Shown piece by piece: positions 36,419 through 48,470 of a stretch of DNA of 64,000 bases (position 1 is its first letter; each line of letters starts with the position of its first letter). The notes beneath the pieces were generated by a model. It searched no databases and had not been told where the DNA came from. It worked only from the letters and a program-made list of their open reading frames with translations. A program made the translations under genes and the position numbers. The DNA comes from Carnegiea gigantea. Taxonomy: Eukaryota; Streptophyta; Magnoliopsida; Caryophyllales; Cactaceae. The DNA lies in NCBI GenBank assembly GCA_029747015.1, contig JAKOGI010000007.1, positions 1,694,001-1,758,000 of the forward strand, given 5' to 3'.

Positions 36419-36602
36419 GTTCTTGTTCAGCAAAATTAATTGTCAAGGTGGCCGACAGTGATGCAGATAACAGATAGCTGTTTAGGTAGTTCATAGTGTT
36501 TCTATTTAGCTGTTAATAGATAGTTATTTAGGTGAGCGGTTGAAATAAATATGTTCGTCAAATTTAGTTATTGGATTAGCTAATTAATGTAAATTGACGT
36601 CA
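36419..36602 (+). mobile_element. MITE, GGYCRTG family, truncated copy 3
   Basis: Starts ttcttgttcagcaaaattaa and follows the first ~180 bp of the 19742 element (agcggttgaaataaatatg; aatgtaaattgacgtc), then ends abruptly. Confidence 0.65.
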
Positions 36603-38400
36603 ATGGACAAAAATTAACTACGACCTGGCCAAAATAAATGTCGAGATTTTTCATTTGTGGTAGAAAATAAAGATACAATTGGAAGGCTTAACGTACTTGA
36701 AGTTGCTACACCACTACAAGAGCCCGTGCAGCGGCTGACTCGCCCGCCTCGGCTGAAACTCAATTTGCAAGTTTCAGCAATTTCGGATCTTTGCTGTCTG
36801 CTTATCCTAAGTGACGGCCCCTCCCCCCCTTCTTCATCCTTGCCTTCTCATGTAGAAATGGTCTCCTTCCCACTTTTTCTCTGAGTTAGAGCTACAGTCG
36901 TATCAAAATTATATCATTGTATCGTAATTAAAACAAAATTAGTGAGGGGCAATTTTAACTCAGAACCTCACAAAGTCACTGCCAAGCTAATAGCTTGTTA
37001 TAGAATCTTGTATTTAACTGACAATACTTAACAGTCTATACATGAATTAAATATCAAACTTCAGAAAAGAGTAGATGGCATAAGGTAAAAAGAATCATGT
37101 AGAAAGGCTTACACAAGGTTAGAAACGAAGCCAAAGAGACTTGGAATTGTAAATGTGATGAACAAAACCGAGGTTTTGAGAAGCAGGCTCTTTATCGATA
37201 AACCACATAGGATATCCTGAGATATCACAGGGGAACTAAAGCTGGAATAAATGATGACACCATACCTGTGACCAAGTGTTAAAAAGAAGTAACCTTATGG
37301 ATTGCACAGAATAGTGTCCATGTCATGATGAGTTTATACTTTCGTATGTCTGATGTTACAATGCAGGGCCGTGCTTAAATTCAACACCTGAGATGAAGAC
37401 TGTCATGTCGACATTTTGTGCATAGAAATTACAGAATCTCCCTGGTGTCTGCACTTATTTACTGAAAATGGCACTGCTTTCCCAGCCGTGTTTGATTGAT
37501 ATATATGTCAAGATTGAAAACGCAAGAGCCTTGATTTTTTCAGGAACAATCAGAAAACTGTCAGGGCTGAACTTTACCAAGGTGAAACAGCAAAGAACAG
37601 CAAAGATCTGACAACCAGGGTTTTTCATTCAACGGTTGCACAGCCATTTACCCAAAAAAAAAAAAAAAAAACCCACGGATAAAAACAATATCTGGGGAGG
37701 TTGCAGCAAAGATACAAGCAATTGAATCCGAGAAGAGAGATCTACCTCATGTGCATATCTTAGTAGTTCTTTCCAAGAAATGGAAAATTAAAGATCCTGA
37801 TCAGTTTGTTAACATGTATGTGCTGAAATTCCGACACTGACAGCCCTGATGTGCATCAGCTTGTCTTGGCAGATATGATGCATGGTCCTCTTCTCTGAGA
37901 CTTCCTTCAGTGTGCTTGTATGAAACAAAAAGGTTTGTACCATGACTAGTAGATTTGGATTCCATTAGACCATTTGCAAACACAACTGATGACGCTTCAC
38001 ATCCTGCATATTGCAGAAGACAAATGATAGCAAAAAAAAGATAAGAGGTGCCATGATGGACAATCCTTTCGTTGGTTAACCACATGCCGTCACACCTTTG
38101 TCGCATGAATGTTGAGATTGGTTCGACAATAAAAGCTTTCAAGCCCTTATATAAGTACATTTATAAAGGCTATGATCAGAGCTTTTATCTTCAGACAATA
38201 TGCAAATGAAATAGAACGATATCAATTGCCTAGGTGGGTTTCACCCCCTGAAGCGTCTGGTGTGTCCTTGAGTTTGATTTATACAGCATGTATGCTCCTG
38301 TTATTCCTTTACAGGTACACACACCATAGATACATACAGTTCAGTTTGAACCTGGATAAGATCTCTGAGAGGCTGTCAATGATTTGCAATGAAGCAGTAG
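36603..38400. other. Unassigned region with possible gene fragments
   Basis: No intact gene. On the minus strand 37266-37105 has a good acceptor (TCACAG) and an open frame rich in hydrophobic residues (IKSLLLKTSVLFITFTIPSL) ending in TAA. It could be the last exon of a membrane-protein gene fragment. Another open stretch lies at 38010-37801 (minus), also after a TGCAG acceptor. Neither is recognised. Their position next to the Helitron remnant makes captured fragments possible but unproven. Confidence 0.3.
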
Positions 38401-38409
38401 CAAGTTATT

Positions 38410-40860
38410 GCCGCTATTCAAGAAGAATGCTAATATAATTGAAGGTGCAAAACTTCTTTATCATTAGTTCCCTGGAGAGTTTACATGGAAAGAGCAGATG
38501 AAACAGTGGAAGGAGAGGCGAAGAGGAAGTTCAATTGGTAGAATGACACATCCTAGTCCAGCAGAATGTGAACAATACTATCTCTGCATGCTATTGGCAA
38601 ACATCAGAAGGGCCAACATCTTTTCAAGATTTGCTTACAGTCAATGGAAGGGTTTTCCCCCCTTCATTTCAACCAGCTGCACCAGAACGAAACCTATTGC
38701 GAGCTGATAATTTTGCTGAGATATGTATGAATGACTCTGCTGCTGTCCATATGCCAGTAAATTTACAGTGTCTATTTGCCAATTGCCACTGCCTCGATGT
38801 TTTTGAACCACCAAATCCAGAGCAGTTGTGGTCTCAATATTTTGGATTTTTATCAGAAGATTTTGCAAACAAACAAAAAGATAATGAAGCTTGGGTCCTA
38901 CAAACAATTACAGTAGTTTAAAAATGCCTTCAAGGCATGGGAAGATCACTATCAAACTTCAAGATCACCATCTTTTGAATCATTGTGAAGAACTTTTTGA
39001 TCGTGCAAGGGATGTCAGGGGTGCATAAGCTGCTCTAATTCCTCCAAAACTCAATGCTAGCAAAAAACTGAATGCTGCACACAAGGAAGCATACTAGCAA
39101 ATAATTCATGCTGTCAAGCATGGGAAGCCAGGTATTTTTTTCATCGATGGTCCAGGAGAAATCGTGCTTTATATGCTAGACAGCTCAACCAAATTGTTTT
39201 TCTGACAGCTACATTTGGCATTACAACTGCAAACATGGGTATTCGAAGACTGCACATTTTCAGTTCAACCTTCCAGTTGATTGTGAACGTTACATAAGTG
39301 TGTGATGTCGGCGAACAAGGTAGCTTAGCATAAACAAACTGCACTTACACTGTAATAAGAACACTAAAGCAGCTGATCTTTTAATAGACTTGTGTAATTC
39401 TAGTGAACTGTTTTGAGGTAGAGACATAGAGTTACTGTTATTGGAGGTGGTTTTTGGCAAGTATGACCTGTCATTCCACAGAAAAGTCAGGCAGAAGTAG
39501 TGGATACAAACTTAGTTCAGCCACATGGCTCAAGCTTAAAGTACTTAAGCTAATGGAAAACAAGTGAACAAGTAAAGATCCTGAATTTTCTCTTTTCTTC
39601 TACCGTTTGGAAATGGATCGTTGCAAAAAGGGAGTATTAAACCAATTCAGTGTGGCAAGTGTTATTCCTGAATTTTCCTCCATGATTCCATGTTTGAGAA
39701 CGACAAATGAAACACTGTCTAATACCATAGACAAATTACTGCCAGAACTCAAACAGCTCCTTCATTGACCCTGATCTGTCTGCAACCTGAGCTAACCTGA
39801 CTCCATGAAATGAAGTTGACATTGTCAATAAATCAAATATGAGTATCTGAGTTCCCTGGTTGACCTTGTCAATCAAATCATAATATCTAAGTTCCATGCT
39901 AGTGACATTTAAGAGTTTTGACAGTGTTGGAGCTAGATTCATAGGCAGTCAATTGGCTAGAAAAATCTGTACGCTTAGTATGCCCTAGAGGTCTAAGCTC
40001 GCATGAGTTGACTTTGATGCTTGATTTTCCAGTCATTCTTCTTCGCAACTTAGACCCATCCAGTGGGCTTTGCAATGGAACAAGGCTTAGATGCAAACAG
40101 TTCTTTCCAAACTGATTGTCTGTGAAATAGCAGTTGGACTTCACCAGGCTTCTTGCATAGGATCTGTGTGAGGCAAACAACATCGCCAAAGATCCATTTC
40201 AAATTAGAACAAAGACAATTTCCTATCAAACTTCACTTCACAATGACCATAAACAAGTCTCAAGGACAGTCTGAAACAGGTTGCCATCTGTAAAGGTCCT
40301 TGTTTTTGCCATTGCCAACTTTATGTAGCATCATCTCGAGCACAGAGATCTGAACAACTTAGAATATTCTAAATGAAGATGAAGATCCGGAAGAAGTACG
40401 AAAACAAATTGACGGCATCATGGTTTTGAAGTTGTTATACGAGCAGGAATCAGAAAAGTATATTATTAGAGAATAGGTTAGATGTAGTTTTTTCCAATTC
40501 CTCTTGTAATTTCTTACATGTTCTGTTCTTTTATTTCTCTACTGTTAACTGTCAATCTTTAAACATGTTTTATCTTATCCTTCCACATTTCATCATCAAA
40601 TGTCATAAATATGATATTATGTAGAGTGCAGATGTACATGAACCATATGAAGCACCATTCAGTTCAGTCTAGTGGGATTAATCCTCATTTTATTTAGCAT
40701 TCGAGAAGTTGTTATTGCTTTTTCATAGACTATTTTCTGTAAGGCAACAAGCACAGTACTCTGAGGTTGTATGTGTCAAAACACTTCGCTTCTTACCCCA
40801 TGCACAGACAAGGTTGACGGAATTTCAGACTACGTGAATGAGTTTAACCTTCCAATTATG
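38410..40860 (+). pseudogene. Helitron Rep/helicase remnant
   Basis: Broken open frames on the plus strand keep the order of plant Helitron helicase motifs. These are FTWKEQMKQWKERRRGSSIG (38480-38540), GPTSFQDLLTVNGRVFP after a frameshift (38610-38660), AAVHMPVNLQCLFA (38740-38785), HAVKHGKPGIFFIDGPG (39110-39155, Walker A, interrupted after GPG), a VIGGGFWQV / PVIPQKSQAEVVDTNLVQ-like segment (39440-39520, motif III region) and DKVDGISDYVNEFN (40808-40850). Stops and frameshifts occur throughout and the Walker A GKT is lost, so it is inactive. Helitrons replicate by a rolling-circle mechanism and often carry host gene pieces. The 5' TC and 3' CTRR-hairpin ends were not located. Confidence 0.8.
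39736..40189 (-). other. Unrecognised open frames inside the Helitron remnant
   Basis: Two overlapping minus-strand open frames (40189-39899, 96 codons; 39942-39736, 68 codons) lie where the helicase sequence is interrupted. The first begins MAMLFASHRSYARSLVKSN and is Ser/Arg-rich with few acidic residues, like a plastid transit peptide. I do not recognise either. They may be a captured host fragment or chance ORFs. Confidence 0.25.
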
Positions 40861-41096
40861 CACCCAATATTTACCCTCAAAGCTTTGACAGCATCAGATG
40901 TACTTAATATAACCCAACTTGCATTAAATAAATCAGTAAAAATAAAGCAAATGAGAGATCATTTACTAGACAATAAACCTTAAGAATATAAAATTACTCC
41001 ATTCAAACCAATAAATTAGAAGTTCCAAAATTCTGATGCCAATATGAATACAATTTATTCAAACAAGTATTCAAACCCCAAAAATTCTGATGGGAA

Positions 41097-43153
41097 GTGT
41101 TACAATTTTATTTTTACATTTATTCTATTCTTAATTGCTTAGTTATTTTTGTTATTTGTAGCATATAATTGCATGATTAGTTACATTTGCATATTTAGAA
41201 AAAAATAACGATAAGAGCAAAAATATGGGTTATTGGACCAAATTTAATTCGTAGTTTTAATTATGGGTTAAAATAGTAATATTGAGCTAATTTTAAAGTA
41301 ATATTTAATTTTTTTTTTCTTCCCTATTTTTCAGGTTAAATAAATTATCAAGAGCGTTCCATTCCGAAGTATTCAATAAACTCGGGCAAGTTGCAAGAAG
41401 AAGATGCAGTATTATCAAAAATGAAGATTGAGTCAGGAAAAGCCCAGCCCAGCAATTTTTCCACTTGGGAAAAAAAAAAGAGGAAAAACAAAAAAAAAAA
41501 AGAGAAAAAAATCAAACCTCAGCAGGCCGTGAACCACCCCACCCATTTTTGGCCCTTCTCTCTCCTCAACCCAACAAACCCAAATTTTAAAAAAAAAATA
41601 ATAATAAAAAAAGAATCAAAGCTCCCATTTTCGGTCAAGCTGACCCGAGAATCAACCCTGGCCTCCACATCTCCTCTTTCTCCGGCTGTTCTGCTCCATT
41701 CACGCTCGATTCACCTTCTTATTCGGCTCACATCAACAAGCTTCACCACATACCATCTTCTTCTTCTGCTTCTTTCACGCCTCACCACAACTCACAGTCA
41801 TAGCCCATTCACGAATCCAGTATAAAAAGGGCAATCGGTCATCAGCAAGAGGCACGATCTTCTCCTCATCCTCTGTTCTTTATCTTCTCCATCATCATCA
41901 TACTCTTCACCCCATCACAATCATCATCATCTTCACAATCAACATCACTGTAAACTCCCATCATCACGATCAACATCTTCATCAACTCCGATCATCACCA
42001 CGATCGTGATAATCGCTCACCCAGATCTTCCTCTGATTTTCGGTTGCTTCTCTGCCTTTATACTCTGTTTTTTTTATTTGTTTTACTTAATTATTTTTCC
42101 CCTTTTTTTGGGTCCCAATAGTTTCTCTGCCCTGCACGTGAACTTTTAGTAGAAATTTTTTTTTTTTGTTTTGTTGTCTTTGTTTTTATGTTATTTGTTG
42201 AAGTTATTTGTTTTAGTTTTAATATGTTAGGCTAATTTAACATTTTTTGCTTGACCTAAATATTATATTTTACCATGTGTTATTTTTTTTGAGATTAATT
42301 TTATGCCTAAATTCATATTATGCTTATGAATAATCTAAGTTGATTTGGTTTAATTATTTGATATTGAATGTTAAATGATTTCTGTTTGGCCACCTAAATG
42401 ATTCTAACATTTAATTAGTGTTAACAAGTAACAACTTTTGACTATTAGCGTTAAAAGAATCAACTTAGGTCTAAATTACATTCAATCTGCTGTTGAGGAT
42501 CTAATGGTTTAGGTTAAATGAAGTTTTCCTAAATCGTCATGCGTTGAGTCTTTAATTTATTATGCTGTAGAGTAATAAATTAAGCGACTTAATGGAATTC
42601 ATCCTTAGACGTTCTAGGGTGTATTAAACAGTAAGGGAAATAGGGGTTACAGACGTTCTTAACCTTCAGTTTAACTATTCAGTAAATATAATATGTGTAT
42701 CGATGATTGAATAACATAGCATGGTAAAATATGCATTAAAGGTCAAGCAATATTTTTTAAAATTGAGTAATATTTGTTATCTTCTATTTTGCATAAATTT
42801 TATTATTAGTTTAAAATTTTAAAATTGAGTAATATTTGTTATCTTCTATTTTGCATAAATTTTATTATTAGTTTACAATTTAATTATATTGTTCATTAGC
42901 TAATCGAAAATTTTATCCAATCACCCCCCCAAATTATTTTTTTATTTTTTTTCTTTTCCTCGAAATTGTTTGAGTTATAAAGTTAGATCTAAGAGTAAGT
43001 AATACGTTTTTTTTTTAATTTATTTATGAGAATTCATTCCTTAGTAACTTAAAATTTATTTCCTCGTGGGATCGACCCTACTTGCCCTATCTATAGTTTT
43101 TAATATATAATTAAAAGGGTGTTTAGGTTATTTAATTTGTAGGCACTGCGACA
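41097..43153 (+). mobile_element. Large LTR-like unit (possible solo LTR)
   Basis: About 2.06 kb from tgttacaatttt to ggcactgcgaca. It has a TATA motif (agtataaaaagggc, 41819-41832) followed by a pyrimidine-rich, stop-filled leader. Near the right end is ctcgtgggatcgaccctac, a phrase I associate with the 3' ends of some large plant Ty3/gypsy-type LTRs. No PBS, gag or pol follows and no matching target duplication was found, so solo LTR is the best guess and the borders are approximate. The 144-codon ORF at 41391-41825 is Lys/Ser/Leu low-complexity sequence and is not called as a gene. Confidence 0.5.
42757..42880 (+). repeat. 62-bp tandem duplication
   Basis: aattgagtaatatttgttat starts at 42761 and again at 42823. 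The two 62-bp units are almost identical, implying a recent duplication within the LTR-like unit. Confidence 0.9.
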
Positions 43154-43729
43154 AGCCTTACAGGAAGATATCATTTTCTTCAAGTATTTTTAGAAATGAC
43201 AACCGTGCATATTCCCAAGACAAATATCAGAGTCATGCAAATTACGAAGCAATGATATGCATATTCAAAATATATTTACAGAACATTGGCATTCACTGCT
43301 CAAGCCTCAAAGCAATCTAATCCCATGTAAATATTGTTGATTAGATAAGGTAGAAAAACATATCCTGTTCATTATCCTTAATGAAGATATCCTTCCAACA
43401 TTTCTGGTTCTGGTTCCAAAACAGAAAACTGTCACTGCTGATTGAAGTTTCAATGCATGGCAGCTATGAATCACAAGTGGTCGATGTTAACTATGAATGA
43501 ATGCTTCATCACGGGGCTAACTGTCTTTGAGAGACATCCAGATGGTGGTGGGGAATAGGAAGAAATCGTCAAGAAAAGGGGGTGGGGGAGGCAGAGGAAT
43601 GGAATGTGATGCTCTGTTACGCTTGCGAAATGATTTTCCTTAGTGCAGACAGGGCCAAAAGGTTTCCAATACTTATACTTTATCTTGCTAAATTGGGAAC
43701 AGCATACTACCGCGATGTTTGCTGTACAT

Positions 43730-44134
43730 TAGAAATTTCTGGATGTTGTTGACAAAAATAAGGCTGAGCATGATTTGCTGCTAAGGAGGAAGAGGATTCT
43801 AACTACTAGCATAACACAGATGAAGGAATTTTTTCTGAATGGTGTTGTTCCCAATTTATCACTTGCATTGATAGAGACTCTCACTGAGCTAGAAGAAGTA
43901 AATCAAAAGCTGCGGAATATTAAGGTGGATTACGATAAAAAGGTTGAATTCCTGAAGAAACTTCCTAGTATAATGACATCAGAGAGCATATTGGCTGTGA
44001 AGTTTTTGAGAGACATCCAGATGGTCAAGAATTTGCAAGTCATCTATAGGTGGAAAGACAAGGTAAAACTTATTCGGGGAGGGAGGGACCCCACAGAGGA
44101 GTGTTTAGATTTGATAAGGAAGTATAAAATCTGA
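43730..44134 (+). pseudogene. Coiled-coil gene fragment, left palindrome arm
   Basis: Open for 119 codons from 43775 (MLLRRKRILTTSITQMKEFF) with heptad-like Leu/Ile/Val spacing (VNQKLRNIKVDYDKKVEFLK), ending in TGA at 44132-44134. Upstream, the same frame gives a FLDVVDKNKAEHDL-like segment. Related sequence occurs on the opposite arm and in copy B (34640-34930). No family is recognised. It has no start context of its own and looks like part of a decayed exon. Confidence 0.5.
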
Positions 44135-45485
44135 AGGACAAATACTTAGGCAGCAAAGGACAAATATCTCATGATCTGCGTTTCTCTTAGTCGCTACAAG
44201 CCTTGGCTTCCTAGTTCTATGGCTCTCATGGGATGTTTGAATGTTGAATGTAGGTATTTTCTGGTGGTATTGTAGATAATATTTTCAATTGATTGTAGAT
44301 AATGTCGTTAATTAATTGAAAAAACAATTGATAATGTCTTCAGTTGATTGAAAAAGCAAATGGAATTTTTCGTAATGAGTATGATTTGATATCTCCAGCT
44401 CTTTATTAATATTTCCCTTTGCTAATCTTCTTATTCGTTATCTTTGTTGTGATGAACTAAAAAAATATTGGCTATCTTTGAATATGATTGCTAAACTATT
44501 AACTTCGTAGCTGTTTTAGAACTTTAAAGATTACCACCGACCAAATTAAAATCACTTCAATTTCTTATACCTAAAGAGAACTCCTATTCAACCAGATCAA
44601 TTTATAAAAGGTTTGTTAGAATGCATAGATTACATTTGTAGAATGCTGTAACATAAAATGTATAAATAATGAGTAATTATAGCAAATGAAGAGATCTTAA
44701 CATATTTACAATGGTAGATGAAACACATTACATCCAGCAGTTAAAACTTAAAACGAAAGTCAAAGGTAAACCCTATGATTTGCAAGAAAGTGCTAGCCAA
44801 TGACGAAGAATAGTTGCATACAAAGCCACAATGGTCAATATAACACAAACAAAATGGACATACCTAGCAGCTGCAAAATTTTTCCGTAATGGATTATCAA
44901 GGTAGATGTAATGCTTTTCATTTACCACTGTAAATATGTTAAGATCTCTTCTTTTGCTATAATTACTCATTATTTATACTTGTTATGTTACAGCATTTTA
45001 TAGATGTAATCTATGCATTCTAACAAACCTTCTATAAATTGATCTGGTTGAAGTGGAGTTCCCTTTAGGTATAAGAAATTGAAGTGATTTTAATTTGGTC
45101 ATTGGTAATTTTTAAAGTACTAAAACAGCTCAATAGTTAATAAGCTAGCAATCATATTCAAACATAGCAATATTTTTTTTAGCTCATCACAACAAAAGAT
45201 AACGAATAAGAAAATTAACAAAGGAAAATATTAATAAAGAGCTGCAGATATCAAATCATACTTGTTACGAAAAATTTCATTTGTCTTTTCAATCAACTGA
45301 ACACATGATCAATTGTTTTTTCAATCAACTAACGACATTATCTACAATCAACTGAAAATACTATCTACAGTACCACCAGAAAATACCTATATTCAACATC
45401 CAAGCATCCCATGAGAGCAACAGAACTAGGAAGCCAAGGCTCATAGCAACTAAGAGAAATGCAGATCATGAGATATTTGTCATTT

Positions 45486-46010
45486 GCTACCTAAGTATTT
45501 GTCCTTTAAATTTTATACTTCCTTATCAAATCTAAACACTCCCTTATGTGGTCCCTCCCTCCCCGTACAAGTTTATCTTGTCTTTCGATCTGCAGATGAC
45601 TTGCAAATTCTTAACCATCTGAATGTCTCTCAAAAACTTCACAGCCAATATGCCCTCTGATGCCATTATACTGGAAAGTTTTTTCAGGAATTCAACCTTT
45701 CCATCGTAATCCACCTCAACATTCTCCCCCTTTTAATTCACTTCTTCTAACTCACTGAGAGTCTCTATCAATGCAAGTGATAAACTGGGAACAACACCAT
45801 TCTAAAAAAATTCCTTCATCTGTGTTATGCTAGTTGTCAAAATCCTCTTCCTCCTTAGCAGCAAACCATACTCAGCCTTATTTTTGTCAACAGCATCCAG
45901 AAATTCACGATATAAAGTAAACATCGCGCTAGTATGCTGTTCACAATTTAGCAAGACAAAGTATAAGTATTGGAAATCTTTTGGCCCTATCTGCACTAAG
46001 GAAAATCATT
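45486..46010 (-). pseudogene. Coiled-coil gene fragment, right palindrome arm
   Basis: Minus-strand counterpart of 43730-44134. The stretch 45996-45802 encodes FREFLDAVDKNKAEYG-like sequence and LLLRRKRILTTSITQMKEFF, then a stop (TTTTTTTAG) interrupts. Homology continues to about 45486. It extends further 5' than the left-arm copy (MQIGPKDFQYLYFVLLNCEQ). Confidence 0.5.
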
Positions 46011-46384
46011 TGGCAAGCGTAACAGAGCATCACATTCCATTCTTCTAACTCCCCCCCGCCCCCCTTTTCTTGACGATTTCTTCCTATTCCCCACCACCAG
46101 ATTCTCAAACGCTTTTTTATGGTAATATTTTTTGCCTAATTGACCCAGAATCCATCAAATTTGATTAGGAGTAGGAAGTAATACATACCCCAAAATCGAA
46201 ACAAGCCCTATATTAGTTCCTGGATTGAGACAAACCCATAAACAAAACAATGATTGGGGGTCTGAAAGCCTAAGATTCTTACTAAGGTTCTTGAAAGTAA
46301 TCTTTTACATATTAGAGTGCAAGAAAGAAATCTCCGTGATCGAAATAGAAAGATATCTTGCTGCAAATTACCTCTAAATCCCGA

Positions 46385-46660
46385 TCAGTTGGTAACGTCC
46401 CGACGATACTGTTTGTAAAGATTACAGTACTGCTGGAATTGTAAGCTGGTGAAAGTAGATGCGATGCCAACGGAGAAAGTCGAGGGGGCAGTGCCGCCGT
46501 TCAAAGTCAAGCCGGAAGCGTCGCCCGTTTCGCCGCTGAAAATGGAGCTAACTACGACGACAGTGGTTGCGGCGCCGGTACTACCGCCGGTGGTTCCCAC
46601 GTCGTTTGTAGCGCCAGTAACGATGGCATTGCCAAAGGTACCACCATGGGAGGGTGAGTG
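46385..46660 (-). pseudogene. Gly/Thr/Ser/Phe-rich gene fragment
   Basis: Minus-strand open frame ending TGA at 46385-46387. It contains GGTFGNAIVTGATNDVGTTG, then VVSSIFSGETGDASGLTLNG and SVGIASTFTSLQFQQYCNLY. Composition and FG/TF spacing resemble the repeat joined to the F-box remnant in copy B. It lies just upstream of the right-arm coiled-coil fragment on the same strand, so both probably come from one two-part gene. FG-nucleoporin-like is a guess from composition. Confidence 0.4.
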
Positions 46661-46812
46661 GAAAGAAGATACAAGAGGGAATGTTTTTTGATCGCGACAC
46701 TAGGCAAAAGGAAAAGTGAGGATGTAATATATTTATCTACCTCTTATGTTCTTACAATTGTCGGTTGATGAATAACATGTATTGTAGTAGCGATGGACCA
46801 AGCAACCCCAGT

Positions 46813-46937
46813 AATTCTATGGTACATACCTTTGTACCTAACTATGTACACACCTATACAAGAGGGTGTGTACCGTACTAAAATACATATGTTTAGGTGT
46901 GTACATAGTTACGTACATCGGTATGTACCATAGAATT
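46813..46937. repeat. Small foldback element (~125 bp)
   Basis: aattctatggtacatacc at the left pairs with ggtatgtaccatagaatt at the right, and ctaactatgtacacacct with aggtgtgtacatagtt further in. The result is nearly complete self-complementarity with a short loop. It looks like a tiny MITE; no coding capacity. Confidence 0.85.
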
Positions 46938-47074
46938 TTTGAACCAACCCAACACAAACTATGGTGCCTGTTTTAACGGGCTAACCCAGCGGGCTTCTAG
47001 GTCTAGATGGGTTGAGTCATAGAGACAAAGCCCAGAGTCAGAAAAGACTAATTGCTGCACAAATGTTGTTGGCA

Positions 47075-47228
47075 ATGAACACTCATTGCTAGTTTTTCCT
47101 TGCTATAAAAACTAGTACTTAGGCAAATGAAAATTGAGATTGTAATGGTTGCATGCTAAAGATTTGCCGGATACAGAGTTGCCGGTTATGTTGCTAGTCG
47201 CGATATTGGCCATGCTGTTGTTGTGGAA
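47075..47228 (+). pseudogene. Dead 5' fragment of the lamin-like phytocyanin gene
   Basis: Closely matches 51615-51768, including the TATA box (gctataaaaact), the 5' UTR and the signal-peptide codons. The ATG is changed to ACA and the copy stops after about 20 codons at a C-run. It is a truncated duplication. Confidence 0.8.
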
Positions 47229-48470
47229 GACGGGACCCCCCCCGAAAAAACAACCACAAATAACAACAATAATTATTCAATGCCGTAGGGCCAGATGCAA
47301 GCGAGCAAAATAAACTAACCAAGCAAGCAAAGCAAATAGTTGGCATCCAAAGCCCAAATCCTATAAAAAGACCATCAACAATTCCATCAACAAGCAGCAA
47401 TTAAGTTAGACAGGAGGCGGAAAACCCCACCAGTTTATACTATCATCTAAAATTTAAAGCTTGAAAATTGAATCCCTAACCACAATTTCAAATAAAATTG
47501 GCTCAATTGAAAGAACCGGGGGCCAGCACTTAGCAGCTAGGCAATTGTAAATCATACAAAGTTTCTGGTTTGTATTCGTGCATACAAGTTTGTTAGTTAC
47601 ATAACAATGGCAGCTTGGATTAGCTAATTACTTGGCATCCAACTTCCAAATACCATAGGAAGATCATCAACAATAAATCAAGTTCAATAAGGGGGAAAAA
47701 AAACCTAATCAGAATGTAAAGTAGAATTTTAAAAAGTTTGAAGAACCCTAACCTTAATTATAAGTAAAATTGGCTCAATTGAGAGAACCGGGGGAAGTTG
47801 GCACTTGGCATAGGCGAGCACGAGTAGATTCGAGGTCAAGGAAGACGAGACAGCGCCAATTTGCAAACACCGATTGCCGGAAAACGTCGTCTAGGGATAG
47901 GAGAGAGAGATTTTGTGGGAGGGGGCATCAGAGAAATTTGATTAAGTATGTCTCATCAATTCTTGATCAAAGCTTTCCACAGATTATGCTGCTCGATGCT
48001 CTGACCTTTTTGGTGAGCTAATTTTCAATTGATAATTTGGGTTCCTTTGTTCTTTAGAATTTGATGAAGTATGTCTCGTCACTTTTTAATCAAAGCTTAA
48101 AATGCTTTGAAATTCATCAACAAGGTGATAGTGAAATGGCACCCAGATTGATTTCATTTGTCATCCCCGTCCTTTGTTCTGAAATTTCCAGAGAAATCTC
48201 TAAACCATTTTTTAAAACCTAACTAAAGAGTTTAGATGCAAACAGAGTGCCAAAATTTTTGAGGGAGGCGCAAGTGAGGTTGAAGGACTACAGGTCAGTA
48301 TTTAAATGAATGTTCTTTACGAGATCACAGACGCATGTTGAAGAAGGAATTTTGGGCAATTGGGTTACTTTAATGGCTGACCTGATTTTCATATCCTACA
48401 AATTATTTAAAAAAAACTCAATTTAAATTAAAATAAAAAAGAAAGGAGAGGTGATAGTAGTTGCAACAAT

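Larger units (their letters stand above)
43541..46101. repeat. Long imperfect palindrome, arms ~1.18 kb
   Basis: The left arm (about 43541-44717) is repeated in reverse complement as the right arm (about 44922-46101) around a ~204-bp spacer. Matching landmarks are gaaatcgtcaagaaaagggg (43565) with ccccttttcttgacgatttc (46061), taaggaggaagaggattcta (43782) with the complement near 45850, and aagagatcttaacatattta (44690) with taaatatgttaagatctctt (44932). Divergence looks like scattered substitutions and small indels. Both arms contain the coiled-coil pseudogene segment. A transcript across it would form a long hairpin. Confidence 0.88.

Noticed and set aside
41391..41825. 144-codon plus-strand ORF
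   Set aside because: Lys/Ser/Leu low complexity derived from A-rich and pyrimidine-rich LTR sequence just upstream of a TATA box.
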